NCBI GenBank assembly: GCA_027919835.1
Contig: JANVFP010000021.1
Location: 248,001 to 312,000 of the forward strand
Direction: 5' to 3'
DNA: 64,000 bases
Source: Lentinula raphanica
Lineage: Eukaryota > Basidiomycota > Agaricomycetes > Agaricales > Omphalotaceae
Shown here: positions 35,557 to 46,450 of the stretch, one piece after another
Layout of the letters: each line of letters starts with the position of its first letter
How positions within the stretch are numbered: position 1 is the first letter of the stretch
Program-made: the position numbers and the translations under genes
Notes under the pieces: model-generated
What the model was told of the DNA's origin: nothing
Database searches by the model: none
Seen by the model: only the letters and a program-made list of their open reading frames with translations

Positions 35557-37966
35557 ATGGCCCCGAAAACCAAGCCAGAGCAACAATCGGGTTTAGACAA
35601 TGAAGGGGAGTTGGACCATGTTAACGACTCCGAGTCTGACATACCCCTATGGCGGACGATATTGCTGATAGCAAGTTGCACGTTGACGATGTTGACCACC
35701 GTGTGTATTCATACTGATTCCTCATGGTATGGGTACAAAATCCTCATCTACCTGCTTTAGACGGCCAGCAATGCTTCTGTCTCGATAGCATTGCCTACGA
35801 TGGAGCAAGATTTGGATATTCCTCAAGCTGCCTTGGACTGGGTTGTTGCAGCGAATCCATTGAGCAATGTCAGCAGTGAAGAATCTGTTCTTGAACCATG
35901 TCACTGATCACTGAATACAATAGGGTTGCCTTCTGCTGCTCTTTGGTCGTTTGGCAGATCTCTACGGGAGGAAAAAAGTATTCTTAATTGGATCACTGTG
36001 GCTTGTCGCCTTCTCTCTCGGTTGTTCCTTTGCCCAAGGTAATTTCGTCGACGAAAAAAATTCTTCGTCAATGTCAGTGGTGATCTCAATCAATATTACA
36101 GATCCCCTCACACTTGACGTTTTACGAGGGTTCCAAGGACTTGGTAGCGCGGCCACGATACCTGCAGCGGTAAGGCATTCGTAGAGTTCTCGAGTCTGCC
36201 TCTTCCCTAATACTTCTCCAGTTAGGGATTCTCGCTCACTCCTTTCCACCTGGCAGAACGCGTGCACTGGCATTTGCTACCTTCTCTGTCGGTGCTCCCT
36301 TAGGCGGTGGGACGGGCATCGTCCTAGGGGGCGTACTGACTGAGTTAACTTCGTAAGTACTGTTCCTTCTCTTGAGTATTCTCTTTCCGTGCTGAATGTT
36401 TCGCCACATCAGACAAACCTGGCGTTCACCTTTCTATCTTGTTGCTGTAAGTTATCGTCGTTGATGTACTCATCTAGACCGTGACCACATATTATGGCAG
36501 GGTATCACCGCTTTGTCAATGGTTACGGCTATGATTTCTTTCAATCCAGACCAGCCTTCCACGGAAGAAGACCAACGTGTCGACTGGATAGGCGCCTTTT
36601 GTACGGGCTCTATACGTATCGTCTCCTGCTTCGAGTACTGATCAAATCTTTTCCTAGTGGTGACTGTAGGCCTCGTGTTGATAGTATTCGTGCTCGGACA
36701 AGGCGAAGTTGCCCCACAGCAATGGTCTACCCCTTGTAAGCATCGATTCAATCGTATCAATCATCTTTCTCATACTAAAATAATTGCTGTTGTTCAGATA
36801 TCATTGCTCTTCTCATCGTCGGAGTTATATTTGTGTTAATCTTCGTTGTATGGCAATACCACCTCGAAAGCACGCAGAATTCCGTCATTGTTCCATATCC
36901 ATCTCCCAGTTCGCGTTTCGCATCACTTTCCTCTTTCGCCCTGCGCCACCTCCCGACCCCTCCGCCTATCATGAAGCTGTCACTCTGGACAAGAGCGCAG
37001 GGTCGTGTAGCAGTCGTCTTCTGTATCGCATGTCTCAATTGGTGCTGTTTCCAGGGATGGAATTACTGGGTAGTCGTGAGTTGATCACAGCGTTTCTACA
37101 TATCTGACCACTTCTAATAAACAATCTTTGTTTCTGAAAATTAGCTGTATTACCAAAATTATGTTGGTTATAGCCCACTTCGCACGACAGTGCGAATGGT
37201 TCCGATGTTCGTTACTGGGTTATTGTGCAATGGTTTTGTTGCCCTGTTCGTTCATCATATTCCAATCACCATTCTCGTTGCTGCCGGAACAGCGCTCACA
37301 GGCTGCTCTGCACTCCTATTTGCTGTGATTAATCCGAATGCAGTCTATTGGGCGTTCGGCTTCCCTTCCGCCATCATAGCGGTCATTGGGGCTGATTTTG
37401 TGTTCGCCTGTGGGACGATGTATGTGGCGAAGAAATGTCTGCCTCATGAACAGAGTGTTGGTGGTGCGGTGTTTCAGACCATGACCCAAGTATGGTCTCT
37501 CTTTTGTCGATAGATGACATGTGCTGATGCATGCGATTGTATAGATTGGAACAGCTCTAGGTGTATCCGTCTCAACCGTTGTATTCGACCGTGTTCTCGA
37601 ATCCCGTGCGGCTGATAATGGGATAGACATCTCGAATTCTACTGCGACAACTGAGCCTGGCTGGTTAACACTTCCGGCTTACAAGGCAGCGATGTGGAGT
37701 TGCTTCGCGTTCGGCATGTGTGGTGAGCAATGATGATTCTCGTTCTGAGATGATAACTCCATCACTCATTCATCAATGTTACAGCATGCCTACTCACAGT
37801 TATATTTCTCCGTGTTGGAGTCATCGGGCATCAAGTGAGGCCTTCTCGTTCACCAACACTAACAGAAGATGGAGAAGGACAGAGGACCGTGACGAACAGT
37901 GCCCGAGCAAGCAAGGAGAAGGGGTTAACAAACACGGAGGTCGAGATTCGACAAATTCAGAAGTGA
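35557..37966 (+). CDS. MFS transporter, DHA2 (14-TM drug:H+ antiporter)
   Basis: Start ATG 35557, stop TGA 37964-37966; about ten exons. After a hydrophilic N-terminus, TM1 (ILLIASCTLTMLTT) leads to the DHA2 motif region SVSIALPTMEQDLDIPQAALDWVVAANPLSN. Motif A is GRLADLYGRKKVFLIG, followed by RGFQGLGSAATIPAALGILAHSFPPGRTRALAFATFSVGAPLGGGTG (motif C-like). Later helices include FQGWNYWVVLYYQNYVGYSPLRTTVRMVPM and VGGAVFQTMTQIGTALGVSVS. It resembles the fungal Atr1/aminotriazole-resistance branch. Substrate unknown. The hydrophilic C-terminal tail carries many Ser/Thr. Confidence 0.9.
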
Positions 37967-38066
37967 CGATAAATGTTCGAAAAGTACTTTTCTAAGTTTT
38001 TAGCCTAGACAACACATGATAACCACGTTAATCATGCGATCTGAATCGCAATAGAACAGTTAACTA

Positions 38067-39094
38067 TCATATATCATGAGCAACCCACCACCATCTACCT
38101 GCAGGCATAACTGAGTATGCAAATCCTAACACACCGCATAAATATGCAGCAACCACCGTGACTTTCCTACCCGCCCCTGCACCCAACTGTAAGTCTCCTT
38201 TGAAATCGGGGAATCCCATCAGATTGCAAAACATATGTGCAGAGATGGGCACAAATATAGAGTAGCGCGTTTGAAGGAATAGGTAGGAACAGAGTGCTCC
38301 GAAAACCGTGGTGTATAACAACTGGAACACTATCGTATGCAACTTCGGGCTCAGTTACAGTTCCAACAGTGAGATACGCGTAACTTACATGCAACCAATA
38401 TTGCGTGCTCCATGGCTGCACTTGTTCGACCGTGTCTATTATATGTATCCCATGCATGATGCAGGTGAGCGAGACCGAAATTCAGAGGTGTCGTTAGGAC
38501 AAGCTGTGTTCGGTTTGTAGCAAGAGTTGGAGACAAGAGGTACATTGATAGTACGCATGCTCTGAAGACAACTTCTTCTGTGATTGGTGCAACAACATAG
38601 TTCCTCAATCCAGTCAGATTACAGAAAAGCTCTTTTGTGCGGGTTGAAAGATTCCCTCGCCTACGGTTCCGGGAGAAAGACGAGAGGTATTTCGCATATA
38701 AGGGGCCGAGGAAAAGCAGAGGTGTGACCAGATGCGGCGCGACTACATGTTGTAAAGAGGATATTGTGGTTGGGAGAGATGGCCAAAGACCTAGCAGAGC
38801 AAGAGCAATCGGAATAGAGCGTGTGATCCAGCACACTACGGCAACACATATCACAGTCGCAGTGGATACCGCAATGATACGGGCTTTAATCACGTCTGGA
38901 TCGTCTCTCCACCGTTCATTGTTCCCTCTGAGCCGCTCTCTGGGTTGATCTGTGGGTTCTTTATTTGCTACCGTAGTCTGAGCATTGAAGACAAGTCGGG
39001 CTTCTTTCGAGACGTATATTGACCCGACGTACGTGCATGCAAAGGCTAGTCCGAGCAGATGCGCAGTGGCTGGTGAGAGTACAACGTCTTGCAT
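38067..39094 (-). CDS. RCE1: CAAX prenyl protease 2 (Rce1)
   Basis: Exon 1 38389-39094, a 59-nt intron 38330-38388, exon 2 38067-38329; 322 residues. It is a polytopic ER-membrane protein of the CPBP/ABI family. Catalytic signatures are present: EE in APITEEVVFRACVLSMYLLS, the first His in NFGLAHLHHAW, and the second His/Asn in SAHMFCNLMGFP. It removes the last three residues of farnesylated or geranylgeranylated CAAX proteins such as Ras and a-type pheromones. The predicted start, MQDVVLSPATAHLLGLAFACT, precedes TM1. A hAT-like MITE is inserted only about 20 bp upstream of the start codon, so the original 5' UTR and promoter are split. Confidence 0.93.
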
Positions 39095-39114
39095 CGTGAT
39101 GGTCGCGCAGAAGG

Positions 39115-39122
39115 AACAATGC
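39115..39122 (+). repeat. 8-bp target-site duplication, left copy, MITE 1
   Basis: AACAATGC here is repeated exactly at 39806-39813 on the other side of the element. An 8-bp duplication is the size made by hAT transposases. Confidence 0.88.
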
Positions 39123-39805
39123 TAGGGTGCCGTGAATAATTGCTGGCCATGTTATTAACATGTTAATTCACATTGGCCCCCGGGAGGGCCTTTATTAACA
39201 TAGTTAATAACATATTATTAACATAAGTGTGAAAAAGCTAATTAACAGGTGAAAAAGTGCTTTTTTAACATGTTAATAACAAATGTAGCTGTAAATAATA
39301 CAAAATTCATCCCAATTGACATCCTCATTGTCTTGTGTTGTTGCTACTACTGCTACAATCTGTAGAAGTGATACTAGACATCAAAATTGAGCTCACTTGA
39401 AATTTGGAAATCCACAGTGTACATGAATGCTTTTTCCTCCAGGAAGTGGTGAAAGAATGCAAATTTGTATCATGCAAACTCACAGGTTTCAGTGACAGCT
39501 GGAATGTTATTTTTGAATTTATTTACTGAGGTGTAGTTGGGATTGAGAGTAGTCAGTGAGAAACTAGTGGTTAAAACTCAGGGGAAATCTTTTGAAGTGA
39601 GTGGTGTTGGATCCAGGCTATGGGGCACATTCCAGTGGTGTAATTCCCCACTCCAGATGCTGCATTTGGCTCTTACAGTGAATAAATTATTAACAATTAT
39701 TCACATAGGGTTTTTGAGCCCTCTGTTATTAACATGTTATTAACATGTTATTAACAGTGTTAATTAACACATGTTAATAAATAATGCATTATTCACGGCA
39801 CCCTA
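39123..39805. mobile_element. hAT-like MITE 1 (683 bp, non-autonomous)
   Basis: Perfect 18-bp terminal inverted repeats, TAGGGTGCCGTGAATAAT at 39123-39140 and its reverse complement at 39788-39805, flanked by the 8-bp duplication AACAATGC. Both subterminal zones are full of the palindrome-rich motif TTATTAACATG / CATGTTAATAA (left 39151-39285, right 39724-39780), typical of transposase-binding subterminal repeats. There is no transposase ORF (the largest is 68 codons). TIR length, 8-bp duplication and AT-rich subterminal repeats point to the hAT superfamily. It lies in the shared RCE1/POL12 promoter. The perfect TIRs and duplication suggest a fairly recent insertion. Confidence 0.9.
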
Positions 39806-39813
39806 AACAATGC
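39806..39813 (+). repeat. 8-bp target-site duplication, right copy, MITE 1
   Basis: AACAATGC, identical to 39115-39122. Confidence 0.88.
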
Positions 39814-39872
39814 AGTGGCTTGTTGACGTATATAGACGTATATCGACGTACATTAGCGCCGTGACCCACGCG

Positions 39873-39880
39873 TTCAGACA
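39873..39880 (+). repeat. 8-bp target-site duplication, left copy, MITE 2
   Basis: TTCAGACA, identical to 40365-40372. Its last bases (ACA) also match the outermost bases of the inverted repeat, so the exact element edge is ambiguous by two to three bases. Confidence 0.82.
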
Positions 39881-40364
39881 GGACCCCTGATAATACGGTT
39901 AGAGGTTCAGTGCCGAGGATACCCATTTTTGGCCCTTTTTCTCAGATGCAAAATTGGCCCAAATTGGCCCTTTTCATGGGACCTCAAAATTTGAGTCCAA
40001 ATTTGGCCTTTTTTGTATCGTTCCTATGAAAAATTTTCAAAGTCCTCCCAGGCTTTTGAGAGGTCCCGAAAATTCCAAAACACAATTTTTCCCAAGTGTA
40101 TGACATGCACTCACCACACAAATGCTCAAGAAGGGTAAAACATGGCAGAGCTTACCCAAAAAATATTAGTGTTGAACAACTGGATGATTTGGCCCTTTCG
40201 CAATAGAGGTTCAGCAGGTCTGTCAAATTTGGCCCTTTGGTGTACCGCAGATTTGAGTCAAATTTGGTCCAAATTTGGCCCTTTGCATCGTACATATCTC
40301 AAAATTTTACCCCAAATTTGGCCCTTTGGGAACTTATCCTCTTACAGTATTATCAGGGGTCCTG
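39881..40364. mobile_element. hAT-like MITE 2 (about 484 bp, non-autonomous)
   Basis: Perfect 19-bp inverted repeats at 39878-39896 and 40347-40365 (ACAGGACCCCTGATAATAC and its complement), overlapping an exact 8-bp direct duplication TTCAGACA. The interior has no transposase but carries seven or eight copies of a TTGGCCCTTT-type decamer, often as AAATTTGGCCCTTT (near 39930, 39964, 40001, 40188, 40227, 40273, 40316), plus a GAGGTTCAG repeat at about 39902 and 40206. It is a family different from MITE 1 (unrelated TIR and interior) and was inserted 59 bp from MITE 1's right duplication. Confidence 0.85.
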
Positions 40365-40372
40365 TTCAGACA
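40365..40372 (+). repeat. 8-bp target-site duplication, right copy, MITE 2
   Basis: TTCAGACA, identical to 39873-39880; it ends 83 bp before the POL12 start codon. Confidence 0.82.
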
Positions 40373-40455
40373 CGCGTGAAGTCACAGACGTGACAAACGC
40401 TTCTTCCAAGAGCTTCCAAGTACCACTACCACACGATATCGATTTCGCCAATATC

Positions 40456-42727
40456 ATGTCTACAGCCTCAATAAAAGAGGAACTGGCTACCCGTCTTGGC
40501 CTTGAAGTTGCGTCAGATCCCAAGCTTCTGGCAGAGTGTGCGTTCTTTGCTGATCATCTAATCATTGAAACTCATCATCATGCATCCCTCCAGGTCAAAA
40601 AATCTGCGAGATCTATGGTATAACACCTCAGGAGCTTCAGTATAAATGGGAAGCTTCAACATACAGCCATAACAAAAACTTTGCCTCGGTGCGGGAGGCT
40701 GCGAGATTTACGTCGGAATCGTTAGCAAGTGTTCGCGATCAGATCAAGCGAGAGCTGGAGCAAGGCCGTGATTCTGCAAAGAAGAAAACCCAAGCACGAT
40801 CGCTGGCATCGGGTGTGGCTAGCATCAACCGAAACAAGATGCCCTTCGCGTTGGGTCGGAACCTGCACGCGGCACAGCGTGTATCGGAACCTCAGATCAA
40901 GAGCGAGCCAGAGATAGCTAACCTTGGAGAGATGACGGTTAGCTCGCGAGACCCGACGTTGGCTGGTCCAAGCCAAGTACGCTTTCAGGGGCCCAAAAAC
41001 GACTTGGAATCTAGGAAAAAGCGAGCTTGTAGGTCGACTCATATTCTTCTGTCCCTTCGCTACTAAACCTACTCAGACAGATATATGTTTGAAAAGACCA
41101 GTGAAAGAGGCCAAGGTATGACGAGTACCAACGCTTTACAATTATCAATGAACGGTGTTATTTACGCCCACGGCCTTAGTCCTAGATACTCGGATAGAAG
41201 AAATGGCAGAGCTGATTCAGCAGCATTACGGGATCCAAGAACTCAGTGACCCTGCCAAATTGACTGACGTGAGCGACTTTCTCTATTACCGTATATTCCT
41301 CTCATCTACATCTGTTCAAGAACGAAGTCTACGTAGTAGGACGCATTGTTCACGATCTGGAATCTGATGCAAAGCTTACCGAAGCCACACTTACTCTGGA
41401 AACCTCGCGTAGGCTTTCCGACCATTCAGGCAAACGGATACCAGTACGTTTCGACCCAGCATTGAAGATCAGAGGAGGCGCACAGGGAGCAGGAGGTTTA
41501 GGTTTGTTCCCTGGTGCAGTAGTTGGTTTCAAGGGAAAGAATGGTGGAACGGGTACGTTCTCAGCAACTGAAATATTAGTGGTACGTTTTCATCAGCACG
41601 TCTTGCTTTCATCGTTTTGATCATTCTGCCGATACTAGCCACCTGCACTAGCCAGTTCGCCCAGCATGAAGCCGAGTCTAGACGACGACTCATTCTCTAC
41701 AATCATCGCTTCCGGTCCTTTCACACCGGATACTGACCTCAAATACAATTCGTGGACCACATTCGTTCAGATCCTTAGACGAACGAAGCCAAATGCTCTG
41801 ATCCTTGTGCGTCAATTTATCATGTTGAAACGTGTTTGTAACACTCCTGCCTAGGTAGGTCCATTCGTGGACGCATTTCATCCTCTTATCCAGGCAGGTG
41901 AAATAGATGAAACGCCGTTGGAGTTGTTCCACCGCATCTTTTTGGACCCCATCCGTGATTTCTTGAGTATGTCTCCGGGTTCGATTGTTATCTTGGTCCC
42001 TAGTGTGAGGGACCTCATCAGCACCCACGCTGTGTATCCTCAATCCGAATTCTCCAAACTTGTGACAAAGTCTGATCCTGTATGCTCAACTATAATTCTT
42101 GTCGATGATTGATGCTCATCGAGTCTCACAGCGCATTCACCTTGTCCCCAATCCTTGTACATTTTCCTTGAACGGCATCACTTTTGGCGCTACCAGTGTT
42201 GATGTTCTCTTCCATCTTCAGAAGGAAAGGGTTCTGAAACGGGGTCAAGAAGTTGACTCTGTGATCCAGCTCGCTCCAGAAGACACCGGAGCTGATCCTC
42301 TAGCGAATGACTGCAGACAACTACTGCAGCAACGGAGGTTAGTTTAGTCTTCAAGTCATTTACTATACTGCCAATATTCACTCCCCCAGCTTCTATCCCG
42401 TTTTCCCCGTTCCCGTCGATTTAAGTAGTGAGGTCAATCTAGATGTGACCCATTCTCCTGATCTCCGGCTGGATTATGAGACCGAAGATGTAGCTCTGGA
42501 CATACTTATACTTCCTAGTAGACTTCGCCATTTCTGTAAAGTGAGCGAATTTGTCTTATAGCTTTCCATTTTCCTGACACATTGCCCAGACTGTACACTC
42601 GAGTACAGCGATCAATCCTTCATCTTTGGCCAAGGGTGTTTACAGTACGATAAATGTATTGTCTTCAGCACCTGGGAAGAGCTTGAAGGAACGGTTGCAA
42701 ACAGAGGTGGTCAAAATGGACGGATAG
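40456..42727 (+). CDS. POL12: DNA polymerase alpha-primase B subunit (Pol12)
   Basis: Start ATG 40456, stop TAG 42725-42727; about 600 residues over ten or so exons. The N-terminal domain (MSTASIKEELATRLGLEVASD, ICEIYGITPQELQYKWEA) is the globular region that binds the catalytic subunit. The centre has an OB fold (VGRIVHDLESDAKLTEATLTLETS, VRFDPALKIRGG, LFPGAVVGFKGKNGGTGTFSATEIL). The C-terminal half is the inactive calcineurin-like phosphoesterase domain (FSTIIASGPFTPDTDLKYNSW, LILVGPFVDAFHPLIQAG, IVILVPSVRDL, PNPCTFSLNGITFGATSVDVLFHL), ending with ILPSRLRHFCK and SSLAKGVYSTINV. It acts at replication origins and telomeres. Its promoter contains two MITE insertions. Confidence 0.95.
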
Positions 42728-43242
42728 ATTGTGTTCCCATTTGCAAGTGATATGCAGATAAGTAGTTATCATTCACTTGATTTTTGAGGTAGCATTTGTC
42801 TTCTTCATGAATGCTGGCTGAATCGCTGATGAACTTTGTATGTGTAGAAACTCGTGGCATGTAACGTTCTGTGGAAATGCAACTTGTACGAGCTTGTACG
42901 CTACTTAAATTACCCTGGTCTATTAAAGGAAAATCGGAGTTATGGTAAGGCGATGATAAGGATTGAATGACTTGGATCGTTTGGACCGCGTCTCCTACAG
43001 TATACCGCTATCGTCTCGACCCTCCTTGCCTTAGCAGGTAGCCTCCAAAATTCAAATCGCGACAAATCATGTGCAGCCACATGATTTCACGTCCACAATT
43101 TGTCATGAATTCAATTGGTATTTTCCCTGAAACTCAACGACATGGAGAGACCTTCCCAGTTAATGATACAGGGCCGTTTATCTATCATTTCCCTCCAACT
43201 CCCAACAAACCGTCTCATATCTGTTGAACAAACGCGTCCACA
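42728..43242. other. Tandem intergenic region, POL12 / F-box-like gene
   Basis: 515 bp with the POL12 3' UTR and the promoter of the next gene. No TIRs, RNA gene or convincing ORF is seen. Confidence 0.45.
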
Positions 43243-44350
43243 ATGGCTTTCCCAGTCGAACTCTATCGACCTGTCGTTGGATATGTCAGAGACCGGGATA
43301 CTCTTCGTACCCTCTTGCTTACCTCCCGCCATATGAATGTGGAGGCCGAATGGTCATTATACTTCAGGTTCGACAATGTCCACAATGTGAAAACCCAGGT
43401 TCTCTTCCTCCAAAGAATCGTCGACTGTCCCCGCGTCGCCCGAATCGTGAACTCATACCGCTTCGAAATTGACTGGCGCACGAATTTCGACAATGATCAC
43501 ATATTTTGGACTCTCCTCCCACAAGCTCTCCGAGCGATGGTGAATTTGAAGACTCTTCAGTTCCGCACTAACGGAGGCATGCCTCGCCTTGGCCTTCTAG
43601 ACGGATGTACCTTTCAACTCGAGCACTGTCTATGGCACTGTCATTCGGACGAGATACAGATGCAGAGGTTTCTTCAGACCCAACACGGACTGAAGAGTTT
43701 GAGCATGGGTGGATGGAATAGTGACCGCTTTCCAGCACCGACGAATCACAGCGAGCAACCGGATTTGAAGGAATTGTGTGGCTCGTATGGTGTCATACAC
43801 GCTTTCCTGCCCGGTCGAGATGTCACGCATGTTCGCTGGGTGCCGGACTTGGATGATCCATGGGATACCAGCACAGGGATGGATACCGAGGGGTTAGCTG
43901 CTTCGTTCCAGAAGGTGAAATTTCTCAGGCTGGGAGGATATTTCATGCGGCCCCATCTTTGTTCTATCTCGACGAATTTCACGAGTCTGGTCTTCCTTGA
44001 GGTTATGGGGTACGACGACGTACGTTTGTTTGATATTCGTTGCTGAGGAAGCTTCCTCTGACCACTCTGAATGATAGAAGGAGGACGCGTCCGTTTTTGC
44101 TTTGCCTTCGTTGAAGATGTTGCGAATTTCCGTACGGTGGGGTCTCAATAAGGTCGCGATAACGAATCCTTCAGAACGCACCGAAGAACTTTTTGCGGGA
44201 TCAAAGTCTTTGGAATTCGTCGACATCGAGGAGGAGCCAACGTATAAAGGAAACTACAGGATTCCACAGTATAGTCGATGGAAACGTGGTTCTGGCTCCG
44301 TTGGAGTTTTTGATGTAGACGTTGAGGAAAGCTGGCCGAGTATTTGTTGA
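43243..44350 (+). CDS. F-box-like protein
   Basis: Two exons: 43243-44019 and 44078-44350, joined by a 58-nt intron (GTACGT...ATAG) in phase 0 (YDD-KEDASV). The product is 349 residues. The start MAFPVELYRPVVGYVRDRDTLRTLLLTSRHMNVEAEWSLYFRF follows the F-box pattern common in Agaricomycetes (LP.ELY..I..YV.D..TL..LLL.SR....EAE..LY). Downstream are weak LRR-like segments (MVNLKTLQFRT, HGLKSLSMGGW, QKVKFLRLGGYF, FTSLVFLEVMGY, LPSLKMLRISV). Probably a ubiquitin-ligase adaptor of unknown target; such genes are highly expanded in mushrooms. Confidence 0.78.
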
Positions 44351-44465
44351 GGGGCGGATGCTACATTTTGAACCTAGTTCTACATTATTTTACAGTACAA
44401 ACACGATTATAGATACATCATAAATACATGCAAAGTCATTTGAGCGCCATTACTGATGAGGATGA

Positions 44466-45960
44466 TTATGCGGGTTGTACTTCTACTTCGTTATCGGTGG
44501 CCGAATTTGGGAGAGTGGAACCGTCCTTTATACTGTTGCTTGCGCTATCGTTACTAGTCGTTGGAGTGAGAAGACCATTCATCAGCTTGGAATCACCGTG
44601 AATAGAGACAGAGTCGACATCGGGCTCGATTGTCTCTCCATTATGCTTCCTTGGGTATTCTGTCGCGTTCTCGTCCGCTTTGGAGGGACTAACATCGTCT
44701 TTCTTTGCGTTGGGACCCCAACCCGCTCTGCCTTCCAGCCAAGGCCCGGTGGCGCTGAAATGACATCTGGGTCCCTTGACTTCTTTGTCCCCGCCTTCAC
44801 AACGACACTTGCCGCCGACAGCCCAAGGTAAGTTCTCTTCATCGACGAGTTCTAGTAATTTCTCGCGATAATCAGCACCTAGTATATCAACTTTGTTTGC
44901 CGTCTCCTTCGCTATCCACGGCCGAATGGCATTCCAGATGATGGTGAACGTAGACGGTGCATTAAGAATGATCAGACGACCCATACTAGGGCATGAAGTA
45001 TGGTTTCAGTTCTAAACGACATAGGAAATGAAACATACGTTTCTGGATAATAGTCCTGCGATATCTGAAAAGATTTCTGGGCAAGGTGCTTCATTTGCCA
45101 GAATTTGCTGAGGCTGCGAATACAGGCTCAGAACGGCGATGGTCATCATAATTTGTCGAGAAAAGAATATTTACCCAAAGCCCTTAAGGTCGATGATCAC
45201 TAACACTGAATCGATCTCCTTTCCGTGTTTCTTGGCAGCAGCGGGAAGTATTTCGCGTGTCAAGCATTCGGCGTTCACGAGGATTGTTTCCCAGTGTCGT
45301 TCAGGTGTAACGCCTTCCTTGGACAGCCGGTGCAAATCCATTCCCCCTAAGAATTGTAGATTTATGGGACGGCCAAGCTTTAGAATTCATGTGAGATGAT
45401 GCAAGCGTCAAGAAGTGATAAGAACTAGCTTTATCGGTCTGTGAGAAGGTCAATCAGCGCGTCGATCGGCAGGCGCATGAGGGCAAGAAAGCAAGGTATT
45501 GAGAGATCACCTTATGGAACCTGGAAAGGAATCAGTTTGAAGAACTGCGTCCAGTTGAGCAGACGCACCACATCGGCCAGCAATCAAATACAGCTTCACG
45601 TTCTGGATACTGGAACACCCTGATGAGTTGATGTACAGCTAGTAGGCTGGAAACTCGTACATCGAAAGGATCTATCTTTTCATACAGCTCATCTAACTTG
45701 ACATTTTTGCGCCAATTCTGGGCGTCTATAAACATCTTCTTCGCATCTTTGAGATTGTACTTTCTAGCTCGAAGGAATCGCCTGTGTATCGGTTAGGTTC
45801 GTGTGCTATGTAGCTGCCGAAGAAATGAAGCTGTTACCTACTTGAGAGTGCCATCGTCAGTGCCTATTGTATCGCCTTCATGTAAGATTCCCTCTGAGAA
45901 GAGTTCTTTGCGGAACTGAACAAGTATTTCGTCTTTAGAGTCAGTGTGAGTTTTCGACAT
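44466..45960 (-). CDS. Sec14-like CRAL-TRIO phospholipid-transfer protein
   Basis: The start at 45960 gives MSKTHTDSKDEILVQFRKELFSEGIL, and the stop is TAA 44466-44468. Six to seven introns. The CRAL-TRIO N helix (LKRFLRARKYNLKDAKKMFIDAQNWRKN) and the lipid-binding domain (YPEREAVFDCWPMWFHKTDKDGRPINLQFLGGMDL, VLVIIDLKGFGLGQFWQMK, QDYYPETMGRLIILNAPSTFTIIWNAIRPWI, LPWAVGGKCRCEGG) are typical of Sec14. It should exchange phosphatidylinositol and phosphatidylcholine at Golgi membranes or signal to PI4-kinases. The C-terminal tail of about 110 residues is Ser/Asp/Asn-rich and looks disordered; yeast Sec14 lacks it. Confidence 0.92.
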
Positions 45961-46450
45961 GGAGGTCAGAGGCAGAGCAGTTCTACTGAATAAGCGAGTT
46001 TAAGTGGCGCTTATGAGCGCTTAACTCATACCCCCGTTTCATTCTGCTCCCTCAGTCTAAGAGTTGTCATCTAGTACTGATACTGGTAAGCATTTCCTTG
46101 TAAGATGATTGGCAACCTGTAACATTCATCCTGACCCATCGGCTTCTCATTATTTTCTCTGTCAAACGATTACAGCTGAATTCTTAGGCACAGATTCCAG
46201 AATGCTACAAAGCACTGCTCTTGAGAAATGGTAGCATGATTTCGTGATATATCACCCCCCGGAGACTGTTGCCATCTGATATACTGCGAATCTTTCCGCC
46301 GTTGTAGCAGGATGAACTGCCTGACGTCTGCTATCATGATTTTCAAACAAAACCTGAGTATTATTAGTAGGACATCCTTTATATGACCCACTATTCTCTC
46401 CCCTCTCTTTGATCTCGCAGCTCAAGCGGAAACGCTCCACCATTCATTAC
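45961..46450. other. Divergent gap, SEC14-like / membrane protein
   Basis: 490 bp of shared promoter region. There is no clear TATA box. ORFs of 63-73 codons on the minus strand show no similarity to a known family. Confidence 0.4.

Larger units (their letters stand above)
39095..40455. promoter_or_regulatory. Divergent promoter RCE1 / POL12 carrying two MITEs
   Basis: 1,361 bp between divergent start codons. Removing both elements and one copy of each duplication leaves about 178 bp (20 + 8 + 59 + 8 + 83), similar to the other short divergent promoters in the window. The ancestral shared promoter is thus cut in three. Confidence 0.75.

Noticed and set aside
39123..40364. A single larger transposon or LTR element covering both MITEs
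   Set aside because: Each half has its own inverted repeats and its own 8-bp duplication, with 59 bp of unique DNA between them and no long direct repeats.
40142..40393. ORF starting MAELTQKILVLNN within MITE 2
   Set aside because: It lies in the repeat-filled element, reads through the TTGGCCCTTT copies and matches no transposase domain.
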